Positions 16,570 to 25,710 are shown, counted from the first letter of the stretch. The stretch is 33,720 nt of DNA from an uncultured Prevotellaceae bacterium (GCA_946415365.1 CAMKSE010000030.1:1-33720), one strand, 5' to 3'. Numbers and translations are program-made. Notes: generated by a model from the letters alone, not told the origin.

Positions 16570-17721
16570 TCATAATCGAATACCAATAGAGGTATTCACG
16601 AACCAGTCGTTCAGATATCCTCTGGTGCTGTTGTGATGATAGCGGATGTTGTTGAACTGTCCGAAGGCATTGAAGAAATAGCGGCCAAAGTTGTAGGTTA
16701 GCGACACACGGCCATCAAAGCCTATGCTGACGCCGCTGTTGAAGGTCTTGTCGCCCATGGGAGTGACACGCAAATTGTTGTAGAACCACTCGTCCCATTC
16801 TTCGTTGGTCGTAGTGGGGTCCCAGAAGTAGGGATCTTCCATCAGCTTCTCCACGTTGGTGGCATAGGCGTAGGCCTTGAGCTTGTTGACGAAAGTCAGC
16901 ATGGGCATAGCCAGGACGTTGATGAGCAGTCCGCGGACGGGCACCCAGTTGTAGGCATAGCCCACGCCTGCGCTGGCCTGCCACAGCTTTACCTTGCCCA
17001 GCCCCTCCATCAGAAAGATGATGTCGCCGTTGCGGTCAGAGGAATAGTCGATGCACGTGTAGTTATACATCAGTCCAGCCATCAGCGAACCGGCCGAGCG
17101 CTTCTGGATGACCCTCTGTTTGTAGGCGGCGGCATAGGAGAACTTCTTGCCATTGAACATATAGTATCCGTCGGCAATAATGGTTTCCACGCGGATGGGG
17201 TCTGTCAGCTGCACTTCGTACCAGGTGTCCTTGTCTTTCTCGGCAATCAGGTCGCTATTCAGGTTGAGGTTCGGGTTATGGTTTTCAAACGAGTGGATGC
17301 GCACGTTGATGCCGTAGGCGCCGCCCGTGGCTCCGAGAGTGATATTGCTGCCCTTGTCGCCGCCCAAGTTCATCGAGTAGCCCAGACCGAAGCCCCTGTA
17401 ACCGGCCCACAGACCTATGGAGTGGGAAGGGGTGGTCTTCAGATAGGGCTTGACGCTATAATCCTGCCCGGCCATACTTCCCTCGTTATCCATACTCACG
17501 ATGGTCTGTTTTACATTGCTTCTCACGATAATCTGCCACGGTTGCTCGGGCACATCGATATAGCGACGGTCAACACCCTTGACCACCATGGAGTCCCGCA
17601 TAGTCTTCACTTTCTTAGCGAGAGACGCCAAGCCTTCCTGTGCCGTCGCCTGACCGCAGAAGCCGATGCCAATGACCAACATGATGTATTTTAATGTCTT
17701 CACTTGCTGGCTGCTTTTCAT
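16570..17721 (-). CDS. DUF4421 outer-membrane beta-barrel protein
   Basis: The 383-aa protein has a signal peptide ending near CGQATAQ (about residue 28). The DUF4421 pattern follows: DRRYIDVPEQPWQIIVRSNVKQ, then GLWAGYRGFGLGYSMNLGG and many alternating amphipathic strands, ending in an aromatic/hydrophobic strand that closes with IGIRL. DUF4421 proteins are predicted Bacteroidetes outer-membrane barrels of unknown function. It is the last gene of the leftward operon, 11 bases after the BACON lipoprotein. As the only barrel in the operon it may anchor the envelope complex at the outer membrane or let it pass through. Confidence 0.85.
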   Translation of the reverse strand: MKSSQQVKTLKYIMLVIGIGFCGQATAQEGLASLAKKVKTMRDSMVVKGVDRRYIDVPEQPWQIIVRSNVKQTIVSMDNEGSMAGQDYSVKPYLKTTPSHSIGLWAGYRGFGLGYSMNLGGDKGSNITLGATGGAYGINVRIHSFENHNPNLNLNSDLIAEKDKDTWYEVQLTDPIRVETIIADGYYMFNGKKFSYAAAYKQRVIQKRSAGSLMAGLMYNYTCIDYSSDRNGDIIFLMEGLGKVKLWQASAGVGYAYNWVPVRGLLINVLAMPMLTFVNKLKAYAYATNVEKLMEDPYFWDPTTTNEEWDEWFYNNLRVTPMGDKTFNSGVSIGFDGRVSLTYNFGRYFFNAFGQFNNIRYHHNSTRGYLNDWFVNTSIGIRL

Positions 17722-17732
17722 TATTCCAACAC

Positions 17733-20700
17733 CTATCTCCTGATTCTCCGACGGGTTCTTGACGGACTACTATTTGAGCCACCGCTACCATTAGAGTCGT
17801 CATTGGAATCGACGTTCGAGTTGCCGCTGGAGTTGTCGTCAGGATTCCCGTTGCCTGAATTCCCTTCGTCAGAATCGCCGTCGGCAGGTTCCTCTGGAGG
17901 TGGCGGTGGTGGCGGAATGTTGACGACGACATTGACTTTGTCGGTGTATTTGCTGTTGGCGGTAGACATGACGGTGATGACGGCCTTACCGTTAGCGACG
18001 GCTGTCACTGTTCCCGTGCTGCTGACAGTGGCCACAGCCGTATTCGATGACGACCACTTGACAGCCGCTGCCTTACTGTTCGTCAGCGTGAGAGCCTGCG
18101 TCTGACCGTCCTCTGTCAGCGTGATGTCGCTCTCGCTGATATACAGCGTACGGCTCTGTGTCACAGGAACCAGAACCGACTGGTTGGCTGCAGCATAGAG
18201 GAACTTCACGTTGCCCGTGCGCTGGGCCGTCTTGGCGGTAAAGGGCGATACGACGATCTGCTGCGTCCAGTAGCCGTCGCCGACACCTGTCTTCCCACCG
18301 ACCTTCAGCCAGTCAGCCTGCGACCTCACATCGACACTTACATTGGCCGCCACGCTGACACCAAGGGTGCCGCCCAGTTCGTCGACCTCGAGCGGCGTCG
18401 CATCGACATTGAAGTTCGTATTGAAAGGCTGCGTGATGGTGATGCCCGAAGAAACGCCCGCCCTGCTGTTGCTGACGGTGACAACGGCGCTGCGGTCGCT
18501 CCCGCTCGTATTCTCGCTGACTTGGAGCATGACGACGGAAGTCTTCGCACCCCGGGTGCGGCTCGCTCCGACCAGGGAGATCCAGTTGCAGCCGGATGGT
18601 ATCTTCACGTCGTAACTCACATTGCTTTCCACATTGGCCGTCACAGTGCCTCCCTTCATCGGCACCTGAAATTCTGTCTTGTCGATCTTGAACACAGTGG
18701 CGAACGGTTGGTGGATATAGATGCCGACAGACACATCGGCGCTCCTGTTGGCAATGGTGACGACCGCCTCACGATCCTGATAGCTCGTATTCTCCTTCAC
18801 ACGCAGCACGACGGCCGACGTGGTGGTGCCCCTGGACTTCGACCTGGCTCCGGCGGGCAGGGTAATCCAGTCGCAGCCGGAGGGGATGATGACATCGTAG
18901 CTGATGTTGCTCTCCATATTGACCGTAACGGTGCCGCCGTCCATATCGACATCGAAGGCGGTCTTGTCGGCCTTGAAGACGGTGGTAAACGGCTGGGTGA
19001 TGGTGATGCTGGTTGAGACGCCGGCGCTGCTGTTGCTAATGGTGATGACAGCCCTGCGGTCGCTCCCGCTCGTATTCTCGCTGACGCGTAGCATGACGAC
19101 TGACGACTTGGTCGCACGGCTGCGCGCCGTGTTGACCCGCGTAATCCAGCTACAGCCAGAAGGGATGCTGACATCGTAATCAACATTGCTCTCCACATTG
19201 ACCGTCACCGTGCCTCCCTCCATCGGCACCTCGAATTCATTCTTGTCGACCTTGAACTCAGTGGCAAACGGCTGATGGATATAGATGGCGATAGAGACAC
19301 CGGCATCCTTGTTGGCGATGGTGACGACAGCCTCACGATCCTTGTAGCTAAGGTTCTCCTTCACACGGAACACGACAGCCGACGTCGTGGTGCCTCTGGA
19401 CTTCGACTTGGCCCTGGCCTTGCTCCTGGCGGCAGTAGGCATGGTAATCCAGTCGCAGCCGGAGGGGATGCTGACATCGTAGCTGATATTGCTCTCCATG
19501 TTGACCGTGATGGTGCCGCCGGCCATATCCACATCGAAGGCAGTCTTGTCGGCCTTGAAGACGGTGGTGAAAGGTTGGTGGATGGATATCTTAATCTCGG
19601 CGCCGGCATCTTTATTGCCGATGGTGACGACAGCATCGCGATCCTTATAGCCTGGATTTTCCTTGACCCTCAGTACGATGGCCTCCGTAGTGGCAGCCCT
19701 GCTCTTCTTGCTCTTTCTCGCCTTCTCGCTATTCATCCTCGACTTAGAGGTAGCCGGAAGGGTGATCCAGTCGCATTCGTCCGGAATCATAACATCGTAG
19801 CTGATATTCGTCTGGAGGTTCACAGTGACGGTACCGCCCTCCATCGCCACGTCGAAGGTGGTATTGTCGACGGTGAACACGGTGGTAAACGGCTGGCGGA
19901 TGGTGATGGGAACAGAGACGCCGGCATCCTTATTGCTGATGGTGACAATGACATCCCGGTCGTGATAGCTCTTGTTCTCCTTCACATCCAACGTAACGAC
20001 AGACGACTTCACGCCCCTCGTGCGGGATGATGACGGAAGCGTCACCCAGTCGCAGTCGGCGGGAATGCTCACATCATAGCTTACATTGCTCTCCATATTG
20101 ACCGTGACAGTACCGCCCTCCATCGGAACCTCGAACGTTTTCTTGTCGGCATTGAACACAGCTGTGAACGGCTGATGGACAGTCAGTGGCGTGGCGATAT
20201 TTGCATTCTCGTTGACGAGAGTGATAATGGCATCGCGGGCGTCGTAGCCAGTATTCTCCTTCACGGTGAACACGATTTCCGTGGCCTCCGTCTTAAAGTC
20301 TGGATCCTTCTTCTTGATACTCGGGGTTATCCAATCGCAGCCTTCAGGAAGCTTCACCTCATAACTGACATTGCTCTCCACGTTGACCGTGAAGGTGCCG
20401 CCATCCATCGGAATCTCAAAGTCTGTGGAATCGACTGTGAACACGGTATCAAACGACTGTGAGACAGAGACACTTCCCGAGAGGCCCTCATCGGTGTTGA
20501 CCACCTTGACAATGGCACTGCGATTATAATAACTCTTGTTCGCATTGACCAGAAGTGTGAACGACGACTCTTCAAGCCCACGGGACTTCGCTTCATCGCT
20601 TGCCAGCGACAACCAGTCGCAGTCGCCGGGTATGACCACCTCGTAGTTGACATTGCTCTCCAGATTAACGGTAACGCTACCGCCCTCCATCGGCACCTGG

Positions 20701-21095
20701 AAGTCGGTCTCACCAATAAAGAGTCCGGTATTGCGCTTCTGAGACACGCTGAACGAACGCTTAGTAGCATCATTCTTGTCGGCAATAGTAATAACAGCCG
20801 TACGAGGGTCGTAGGTGTCATTAGCAGTCACACTGACCATCATCTTGCGGCTTGGCGCATCGATGCTGACCTTACACCATTCCTCGCTACTCTCACACTC
20901 ATAGGCCGAAAGGTCCTCATGCCGGAAGACCAGTTCCTGTGATGACGCACCATTGTCGAACTGCAGGTCTTCGAGTATCAATTCACGCAGCCTACTCTGG
21001 TAGCCCTCCTCTGAGCAGGATGAGAGCGCTACGCTCATGGACAATACATATATGATAAATGATAATCCTATCAGAAACCTTCTATATCTAAGCAT
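17733..21095 (-). CDS. BACON-repeat lipoprotein with Big_2 domain and low-complexity tail
   Basis: From the ATG at 21095 the product is 1120 aa (an in-frame GTG at 21104 adds 3). The signal peptide ends in a lipobox, ALSSC. A divergent BACON-like unit, eight clear BACON domains of about 95-110 residues and a degenerate last one follow. Each clear unit shows FEVPMEGGTVTVN, SNVSYDV, a CDWIT-like strand and TVFKADKTAF-type linkers. Near the C terminus is a bacterial Ig-like Big_2 domain (VKWSSSNTAVATVSSTG). The protein ends in seven prolines, an Asp/Gly/Asn/Ser-rich stretch and a basic RTRRRIRR end. In several units a loop rich in Arg, Lys and Ser follows the CDWIT strand. BACON domains usually bind glycans or other ligands outside the cell. 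It lies between the vWA/RING protein and the DUF4421 barrel, suggesting a long periplasm- or surface-spanning element. Confidence 0.88.
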   Translation of the reverse strand: MLRYRRFLIGLSFIIYVLSMSVALSSCSEEGYQSRLRELILEDLQFDNGASSQELVFRHEDLSAYECESSEEWCKVSIDAPSRKMMVSVTANDTYDPRTAVITIADKNDATKRSFSVSQKRNTGLFIGETDFQVPMEGGSVTVNLESNVNYEVVIPGDCDWLSLASDEAKSRGLEESSFTLLVNANKSYYNRSAIVKVVNTDEGLSGSVSVSQSFDTVFTVDSTDFEIPMDGGTFTVNVESNVSYEVKLPEGCDWITPSIKKKDPDFKTEATEIVFTVKENTGYDARDAIITLVNENANIATPLTVHQPFTAVFNADKKTFEVPMEGGTVTVNMESNVSYDVSIPADCDWVTLPSSSRTRGVKSSVVTLDVKENKSYHDRDVIVTISNKDAGVSVPITIRQPFTTVFTVDNTTFDVAMEGGTVTVNLQTNISYDVMIPDECDWITLPATSKSRMNSEKARKSKKSRAATTEAIVLRVKENPGYKDRDAVVTIGNKDAGAEIKISIHQPFTTVFKADKTAFDVDMAGGTITVNMESNISYDVSIPSGCDWITMPTAARSKARAKSKSRGTTTSAVVFRVKENLSYKDREAVVTIANKDAGVSIAIYIHQPFATEFKVDKNEFEVPMEGGTVTVNVESNVDYDVSIPSGCSWITRVNTARSRATKSSVVMLRVSENTSGSDRRAVITISNSSAGVSTSITITQPFTTVFKADKTAFDVDMDGGTVTVNMESNISYDVIIPSGCDWITLPAGARSKSRGTTTSAVVLRVKENTSYQDREAVVTIANRSADVSVGIYIHQPFATVFKIDKTEFQVPMKGGTVTANVESNVSYDVKIPSGCNWISLVGASRTRGAKTSVVMLQVSENTSGSDRSAVVTVSNSRAGVSSGITITQPFNTNFNVDATPLEVDELGGTLGVSVAANVSVDVRSQADWLKVGGKTGVGDGYWTQQIVVSPFTAKTAQRTGNVKFLYAAANQSVLVPVTQSRTLYISESDITLTEDGQTQALTLTNSKAAAVKWSSSNTAVATVSSTGTVTAVANGKAVITVMSTANSKYTDKVNVVVNIPPPPPPPEEPADGDSDEGNSGNGNPDDNSSGNSNVDSNDDSNGSGGSNSSPSRTRRRIRR

Positions 21096-21120
21096 ACGAT
21101 TCACTATTACACTATTTTCA

Positions 21121-23595
21121 TTATTTCAGGTCTTTCTCAATATAGGTAAACGTTGTGTTCCCTATGGTGAAGCTACGACCATGATAGAGCCACTCTTTCT
21201 TGCCGACAGCCATAGGCTTGTCGCCAATCATCACGCCCTCCTCAATGGCCTCCAGGCGCAGACTGTCACTATACTTCCTTATCTCGGCATGGACGGGTGC
21301 CACAGTACCATTGATATCCCACGACAACTGGATGCTGCAGTCGACCGACTTGCCAATGGTGATGACGCAGTCGGGATTAGCCCGTAACCACTTGTAAAGG
21401 GCGATATCCATTTCCTTGACGGCTCCTTCGATGTGGAGGAAATAACGCTCCGAACTGGGCGTGATACGGGCGATGCACACGGCGATAGCCACAGAATAGG
21501 CGATAAATCCCACCAGAAGCGTCTGACGATAGTCGATAAATGAATTATAATAGATAAAGGCCCACATAAACATGGAGAGGACTGCAATGATAAGGGCCAT
21601 CAGGAAGAACGACTTTCGTATGGGCGTACACGTCTTCACTGTGACACACAGCATGATTACGCAACTGAGGAGTGCCCAGGGGATCCAGTCGATGAGGAAC
21701 GTATTGCTGTCCATGTGAAGAACTATGAAAATGACACAGCCCAGAAGACAGCTGATGATGCCAACCACAGAGGCTATAAAGGCACGGAGGAGGATCTCGG
21801 CAATCCGGTACAGCCACTTGCGACGACGGACGGTAAGCATGGAAAGGAACAGGGTAAGCAGGAATCCCAAGACCTGGCCGAAGCCCGGCAAGTCGCTAAG
21901 ATGGGAACCATAGTCGCGGAAATAGGACTGCGCACCCTGAGTGCCAGCCTCCTGGTCGGAGAGCATCTGACTGACGTATTCGATGATCTTTGAGGAGGCG
22001 GGATTATCACGAATCGTAAATATTAACCACGCTGCGAACCCGGCCAAAATAGCTATCAGCACCCATTTCATATAGAACAGTGCATTGCGGGAGTCTGTCA
22101 GGTTGTGGGTATTATAATAGTGGGAGCCCTCCTTGCAATGACGTCCATATTCCGGACAATGGTATTCATTATCATCCCAACATTCCTTGTGCGACGTGTG
22201 CTTGCACTTAACTACAATCTCGTCGCCAGACTCAAAGGGAGACTTACAGAGATAACACGACTCAGAGACAGCCTGACCGTTGTAGCTCATTTTACTACCA
22301 CTGTACACCACGACATACTTGTGTTTGAATATAAGATAGCGTATGTATGGTTCGATGAACTGCAACACAATCCATGTCAACAGGAATATGAAGAATGTTA
22401 TCAGCAAACCGGCAATAATGATATCAATCCTTGGACGGTCGCGGATGATGATGGGGTCATAAACCGTACCGAGAGAGAAAGATGTTGTGCCGCTGGCTAT
22501 CAGATCTCCACTTTTCTTATCGTAGAAGCCGATCTGCAACTGATGGAGGTTTCCACGGAACACCTTGCCGTCAGGATTCTCCAGTTTAACCTTGTATTTG
22601 GAGAGCTCAATATTGAATTCCTTAAAGATGTCGTCCTCTATCTCCTGCCAGTTAAATGAGGTTTGATAGAGTCCACCCATGTCCTTGCACATAAAATGGA
22701 TGATATTGGTATCATCGTTGTTGTCTGACATAGACAGAAAATCCAAATCACTCTGACTGGCCAATGCGAAACTGCCATAGTAGAGACGCAGCATACCTCC
22801 CTGAAGCCTACGGGCATGGTCGGCCAATAACTGCTGAAGCTCAAAATGCATAGGGTCGACGGGATGGTCGTCCTCGTAGGTCTTTCCACCCGACAAGATG
22901 ACCATAACTTTGTACTTAGCCTGGCCCAGCGTCATTTTGGGATCCTGAAATTCTGCCAGTTTGGTCAATATCGACCTATAGAGGAAGACTGACGATGGAT
23001 CCTTATGCTCGAAATAGTTGTCAATGACATAGTCGGTGGCTTCGTAGGTCTCTGACACATTGTCGCCCTGCATGAAGGCAATATACAAATTCTTCTGACC
23101 TAAGAGGGCCTTGATTTCCTTGACGGCTTCCTGTTCAGCATCTACCTGAGCCTGAGGCAGACTCAGGTCAACCAGCACGAGCAACTTGAGGTTCAGCTTC
23201 AGAAGCGCATCCCTGCTGGTGTTGGTCACGCTCATGATGACTGGTTGCGTCTCATCGGCAAACTTACCCGGCAACAACCTGACCTGCTGCTTCGGTATGG
23301 CCACAACCGTAGAGGAATCAGTCAGATCATAGCCTCCGACATCGTGCAGCAGGCGCATCGACAACTCCATGTCCTTGTATTCATTGGAGAAATCATAGTC
23401 GATAATCTGCAGGGCTTCGCCAACAGATTCTCCCTTATCAAGGGGCGACAACATATCATCGATGTCTTGATTACCCTGCTCGTCACAAGAGACAAGGAGA
23501 CAGGTGAGGACAATGGCCAGCACCCTCAATCCAATGGCGAACACCTGTTGTCCTCCTGCATGCAAAAGTCTTATCGCTGATTCAATTCTGTTCAT
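21121..23595 (-). CDS. Polytopic membrane protein with vWA, RING-H2-like and FHA-like domains (E3 candidate)
   Basis: From the ATG at 23595 the product is 824 aa; a TTG two codons earlier is the other start. The N-terminal hydrophobic segment ends in a lipobox-like LVSC (Cys37). A vWA-like domain (about 130-300) has LVLVDLS at 139-145 but lacks a full MIDAS (DLSLP; SGG instead of TDG). A transmembrane helix (about 391-415) follows. The zinc domain then shows C447-x2-C450-x13-C464-x-H466-x2-H469-x2-C472-W, C480-P and C487: a RING-H2 spacing except for the last pair. Six more hydrophobic helices follow. The last 95 residues look like an FHA domain (CVITIGKSVDCSIQL, VHAEI). With the vWA outside, both the RING and FHA parts fall in the cytoplasm. 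With E1, E2 and UBL genes in the operon, this is the best E3 ligase candidate and could dock a phosphorylated partner. Confidence 0.8.
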   Translation of the reverse strand: MNRIESAIRLLHAGGQQVFAIGLRVLAIVLTCLLVSCDEQGNQDIDDMLSPLDKGESVGEALQIIDYDFSNEYKDMELSMRLLHDVGGYDLTDSSTVVAIPKQQVRLLPGKFADETQPVIMSVTNTSRDALLKLNLKLLVLVDLSLPQAQVDAEQEAVKEIKALLGQKNLYIAFMQGDNVSETYEATDYVIDNYFEHKDPSSVFLYRSILTKLAEFQDPKMTLGQAKYKVMVILSGGKTYEDDHPVDPMHFELQQLLADHARRLQGGMLRLYYGSFALASQSDLDFLSMSDNNDDTNIIHFMCKDMGGLYQTSFNWQEIEDDIFKEFNIELSKYKVKLENPDGKVFRGNLHQLQIGFYDKKSGDLIASGTTSFSLGTVYDPIIIRDRPRIDIIIAGLLITFFIFLLTWIVLQFIEPYIRYLIFKHKYVVVYSGSKMSYNGQAVSESCYLCKSPFESGDEIVVKCKHTSHKECWDDNEYHCPEYGRHCKEGSHYYNTHNLTDSRNALFYMKWVLIAILAGFAAWLIFTIRDNPASSKIIEYVSQMLSDQEAGTQGAQSYFRDYGSHLSDLPGFGQVLGFLLTLFLSMLTVRRRKWLYRIAEILLRAFIASVVGIISCLLGCVIFIVLHMDSNTFLIDWIPWALLSCVIMLCVTVKTCTPIRKSFFLMALIIAVLSMFMWAFIYYNSFIDYRQTLLVGFIAYSVAIAVCIARITPSSERYFLHIEGAVKEMDIALYKWLRANPDCVITIGKSVDCSIQLSWDINGTVAPVHAEIRKYSDSLRLEAIEEGVMIGDKPMAVGKKEWLYHGRSFTIGNTTFTYIEKDLK

Positions 23596-23604
23596 ATTCA
23601 ATTA

Positions 23605-24483
23605 TTATATCGTCGGATAATTATGCTGACCACTCATCATTTCACGCATCTTCTTGGCCTGCTCACGAGCCTGCTTGACCGTCTTGATCTTTGCATTCAG
23701 AAGATTAAAGAACATGAGCAATATGGCAACGGCTGCCAATCCTATCAGATAGTCCCTGATTCGCTGTATGAAAGGTTTGTAAACCATCTCCTGAATCTTC
23801 GTTGAAACGGTCTGCAACTCAAAAAACTTATTATCGATACCCTTCATCCGCAACTCCAAGCCCGGGAATGCTTCAGCGGCTTCCTTGGCCTGACCATAGG
23901 AAGTCTGTATTTGGGCAAAGAGTGCCTGTTCCTCGGCTTTTACCTTCTCGAGTCTGCTTGCCAGCTTCGGCGACACAGAATACTGCTGCGCCTGTTTATA
24001 TAGCCGGCGGTAAGCCTTATCCTGACCCCAGACGAAAGACTCAGCCTTGGAAAACGCCGTTAGCTGGTCGTACTGCTTCTGACGGGAAGCCAACGTGTCG
24101 GCCACGATCTGGCGCATCTGTTGTATTTCAGCCAACTTATTCAACAAACTGTCATTGTCGGCAATATATACCTGCTGCGCCTGGGAATAGGCATCCCAGC
24201 GGGCATTGAAGGAGTTCATGGCTCTTGTCAGCGTCCTCATCCGCTCACCCACCACATCGAGCAAGGGCTCCGTCAGGGGCATATCAATGTCAACATCAAC
24301 GCGGAACCTGCTGAGGGCATGCAACTGTACCAGATCTTCCTGGAACAGAAGCAAGTGCTCACTGATGGCTGTATAAGTGGAGTCTATCTCCTCATAGACA
24401 GTCATCTCTTCCTGTGCTCGTGTTGCCATTGGCAATACGAACATAAAGAGTGTGAGCAATAGCAGATTCTTCATTCTATTCAT
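23605..24483 (-). CDS. Exported coiled-coil protein with C-terminal membrane anchor
   Basis: The ATG at 24483 overlaps the TGA of the upstream gene in an ATGA junction, giving 292 aa; an upstream ATG at 24495 would add 4. A signal peptide (LLLLTLFMFVLPMATRAQ) is followed by about 200 residues of heptad-like helix rich in Gln, Lys, Glu and Ala. A single transmembrane helix IGLAAVAILLMFFNLL lies near the C terminus, and a basic tail KTVKQAREQAKKMREMM closes it. The helix-rich body should be periplasmic and the short tail cytoplasmic. I do not recognise the family. Translational coupling makes it a partner of the upstream exported protein. Confidence 0.8.
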   Translation of the reverse strand: MNRMKNLLLLTLFMFVLPMATRAQEEMTVYEEIDSTYTAISEHLLLFQEDLVQLHALSRFRVDVDIDMPLTEPLLDVVGERMRTLTRAMNSFNARWDAYSQAQQVYIADNDSLLNKLAEIQQMRQIVADTLASRQKQYDQLTAFSKAESFVWGQDKAYRRLYKQAQQYSVSPKLASRLEKVKAEEQALFAQIQTSYGQAKEAAEAFPGLELRMKGIDNKFFELQTVSTKIQEMVYKPFIQRIRDYLIGLAAVAILLMFFNLLNAKIKTVKQAREQAKKMREMMSGQHNYPTI

Positions 24484-25664
24484 TGTCGCCTGCAATTCTT
24501 CTGGTAATATTGCTCTGCCTCACGGAATACCGACAAGGCTTTGCGTTGTTCAGCCGAATAGACACCCTGAGTACTAACAGCCGTATTGACTGTCTTGATC
24601 AGTTCCTCCATCCGTAGAACGATGTCACGACGCTCGATGGGATCGGCTGACAACAGCCATCGGGCAACAGCAGTATCTATCTGACGGGCTCTCGAGAGCA
24701 GTAGTCTGGCACTGATGCCTTCAGAAATAATCCTGGAATCACCGCCGGTAGAAACGAGCCTACACTTCAGGCCAGAGATGGAGTCGGCATATATATTGTA
24801 AGTGTCCCATGACTGCTGCACATCAGAACAAGGGCTCTGGACATCCTTACGAGGATACTGCTTCATAAGCAGTTCTTTCAGTTCCTGGAAGGCAGCCAGT
24901 CCCTCCTCACTGCCTACAGTGCCGTTTGCGAATCTCTTGCGGATATTTCGATAACTCTTTCTGGCACCGTCGAGGGCTGCCTGTGCTGAAGCTATGTCAT
25001 CCTCATGTCCGAAACAAGGATTGCGCTGGATAGTAACATGATACTCTGTGTAGAGGTCGCGCCCGAACGGTATCTCGTATCTCTTCTTGTTCAAGTGCTT
25101 GCTGACATCATTCATCAGCATCACGTCACGCAACCTTACCACCACACTGTTCCGCTTCTTCAGGATGTCGAACGTCTGACTGATATAGTCGTTGACCATC
25201 GAATACTCCTGTGGGGCAGGTTGCAGTCCTTCGTAGTCAATCCAGCGGTGGAACACGTATTTGTTTCGGGGTTTGGGCACCGTAGACTTGAATAGTTTGG
25301 AAATCATGTATTTATCCGTCGGGTCATAGGTCACTACGTATGGGAGTTGATCCGGACGGAGCTTCCTCCCTTTGAAGAGGGGTTTGAAACGGACATCCTC
25401 CCTGAACACGAAGATCATCCGGTGGGAAATGAGACTAACCGTCAGTTGGTTGGCTGCCTCATCGAATACGAACTTAACCATGATGTCCTTGTCTGTGACA
25501 TCTCCTTCCAGACTGATGTGATCGGTATAGGCATTATCTCCGCTAACCGCAATGTTCTTGACGGTCTGAGCCGATAAAGGCAAAAGGGCAAAAAGGCAAA
25601 ATAGCAAAATAAGTATTACCTTTCCTCTTTCCTTATTCCTTATTCCTCTTTCCTCATTTATCAT
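24480..25664 (-). CDS. Exported protein of unknown function
   Basis: The 394-aa protein has a signal peptide (VILILLFCLFALLPLSAQ). A likely beta-rich region (about 33-130) contains YTDHISLEGDVTDKDIMVKF and FREDVRFKPLFKG. A helical half follows, with EYHVTIQRNPCFGHEDD and QAALDGARKSYRNIRKRF. The mature part has few Cys and no visible catalytic motif; there is no JAB-type HxH...D signature. The first 14 codons come from a purine-rich repeat tract next to the operon repeat, so the charged n-region is unusual. I do not recognise the family. Its stop overlaps the next gene by ATGA, so both are made together, probably as parts of one envelope complex. Confidence 0.78.
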   Translation of the reverse strand: MINEERGIRNKERGKVILILLFCLFALLPLSAQTVKNIAVSGDNAYTDHISLEGDVTDKDIMVKFVFDEAANQLTVSLISHRMIFVFREDVRFKPLFKGRKLRPDQLPYVVTYDPTDKYMISKLFKSTVPKPRNKYVFHRWIDYEGLQPAPQEYSMVNDYISQTFDILKKRNSVVVRLRDVMLMNDVSKHLNKKRYEIPFGRDLYTEYHVTIQRNPCFGHEDDIASAQAALDGARKSYRNIRKRFANGTVGSEEGLAAFQELKELLMKQYPRKDVQSPCSDVQQSWDTYNIYADSISGLKCRLVSTGGDSRIISEGISARLLLSRARQIDTAVARWLLSADPIERRDIVLRMEELIKTVNTAVSTQGVYSAEQRKALSVFREAEQYYQKNCRRQ

Positions 25665-25685
25665 TTATCATTCCTCATTTATCAA

Positions 25686-25709
25686 TTATCATTTAGGGCG
25701 AAGCCCGCT
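25686..25709 (-). repeat. Operon repeat, copy 1 (after the E2 gene)
   Basis: A 24-bp sequence with the small hairpin GGGC-TTC-GCCC (minus strand) followed by TAAATGATAA is identical to 26311-26334. It begins one base after the E2 stop codon. The copies are 625 bp apart and lie just outside the two ends of the E2 gene. An AATGATAA-type tract extends downstream of each copy. Confidence 0.8.
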
Positions 25710-25710
25710 T

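Noticed and set aside
19275..20030. 251-codon open frame on the plus strand opposite the BACON array
   Set aside because: Its repeated GDGDD/HIHIEG pattern is just the complement of the BACON repeats.
24480..25664. JAB-type UBL protease in one of the exported unknowns
   Set aside because: No HxH...SxxD metal motif is visible in either exported protein, and both carry signal peptides, which does not suit a cytoplasmic deconjugase.
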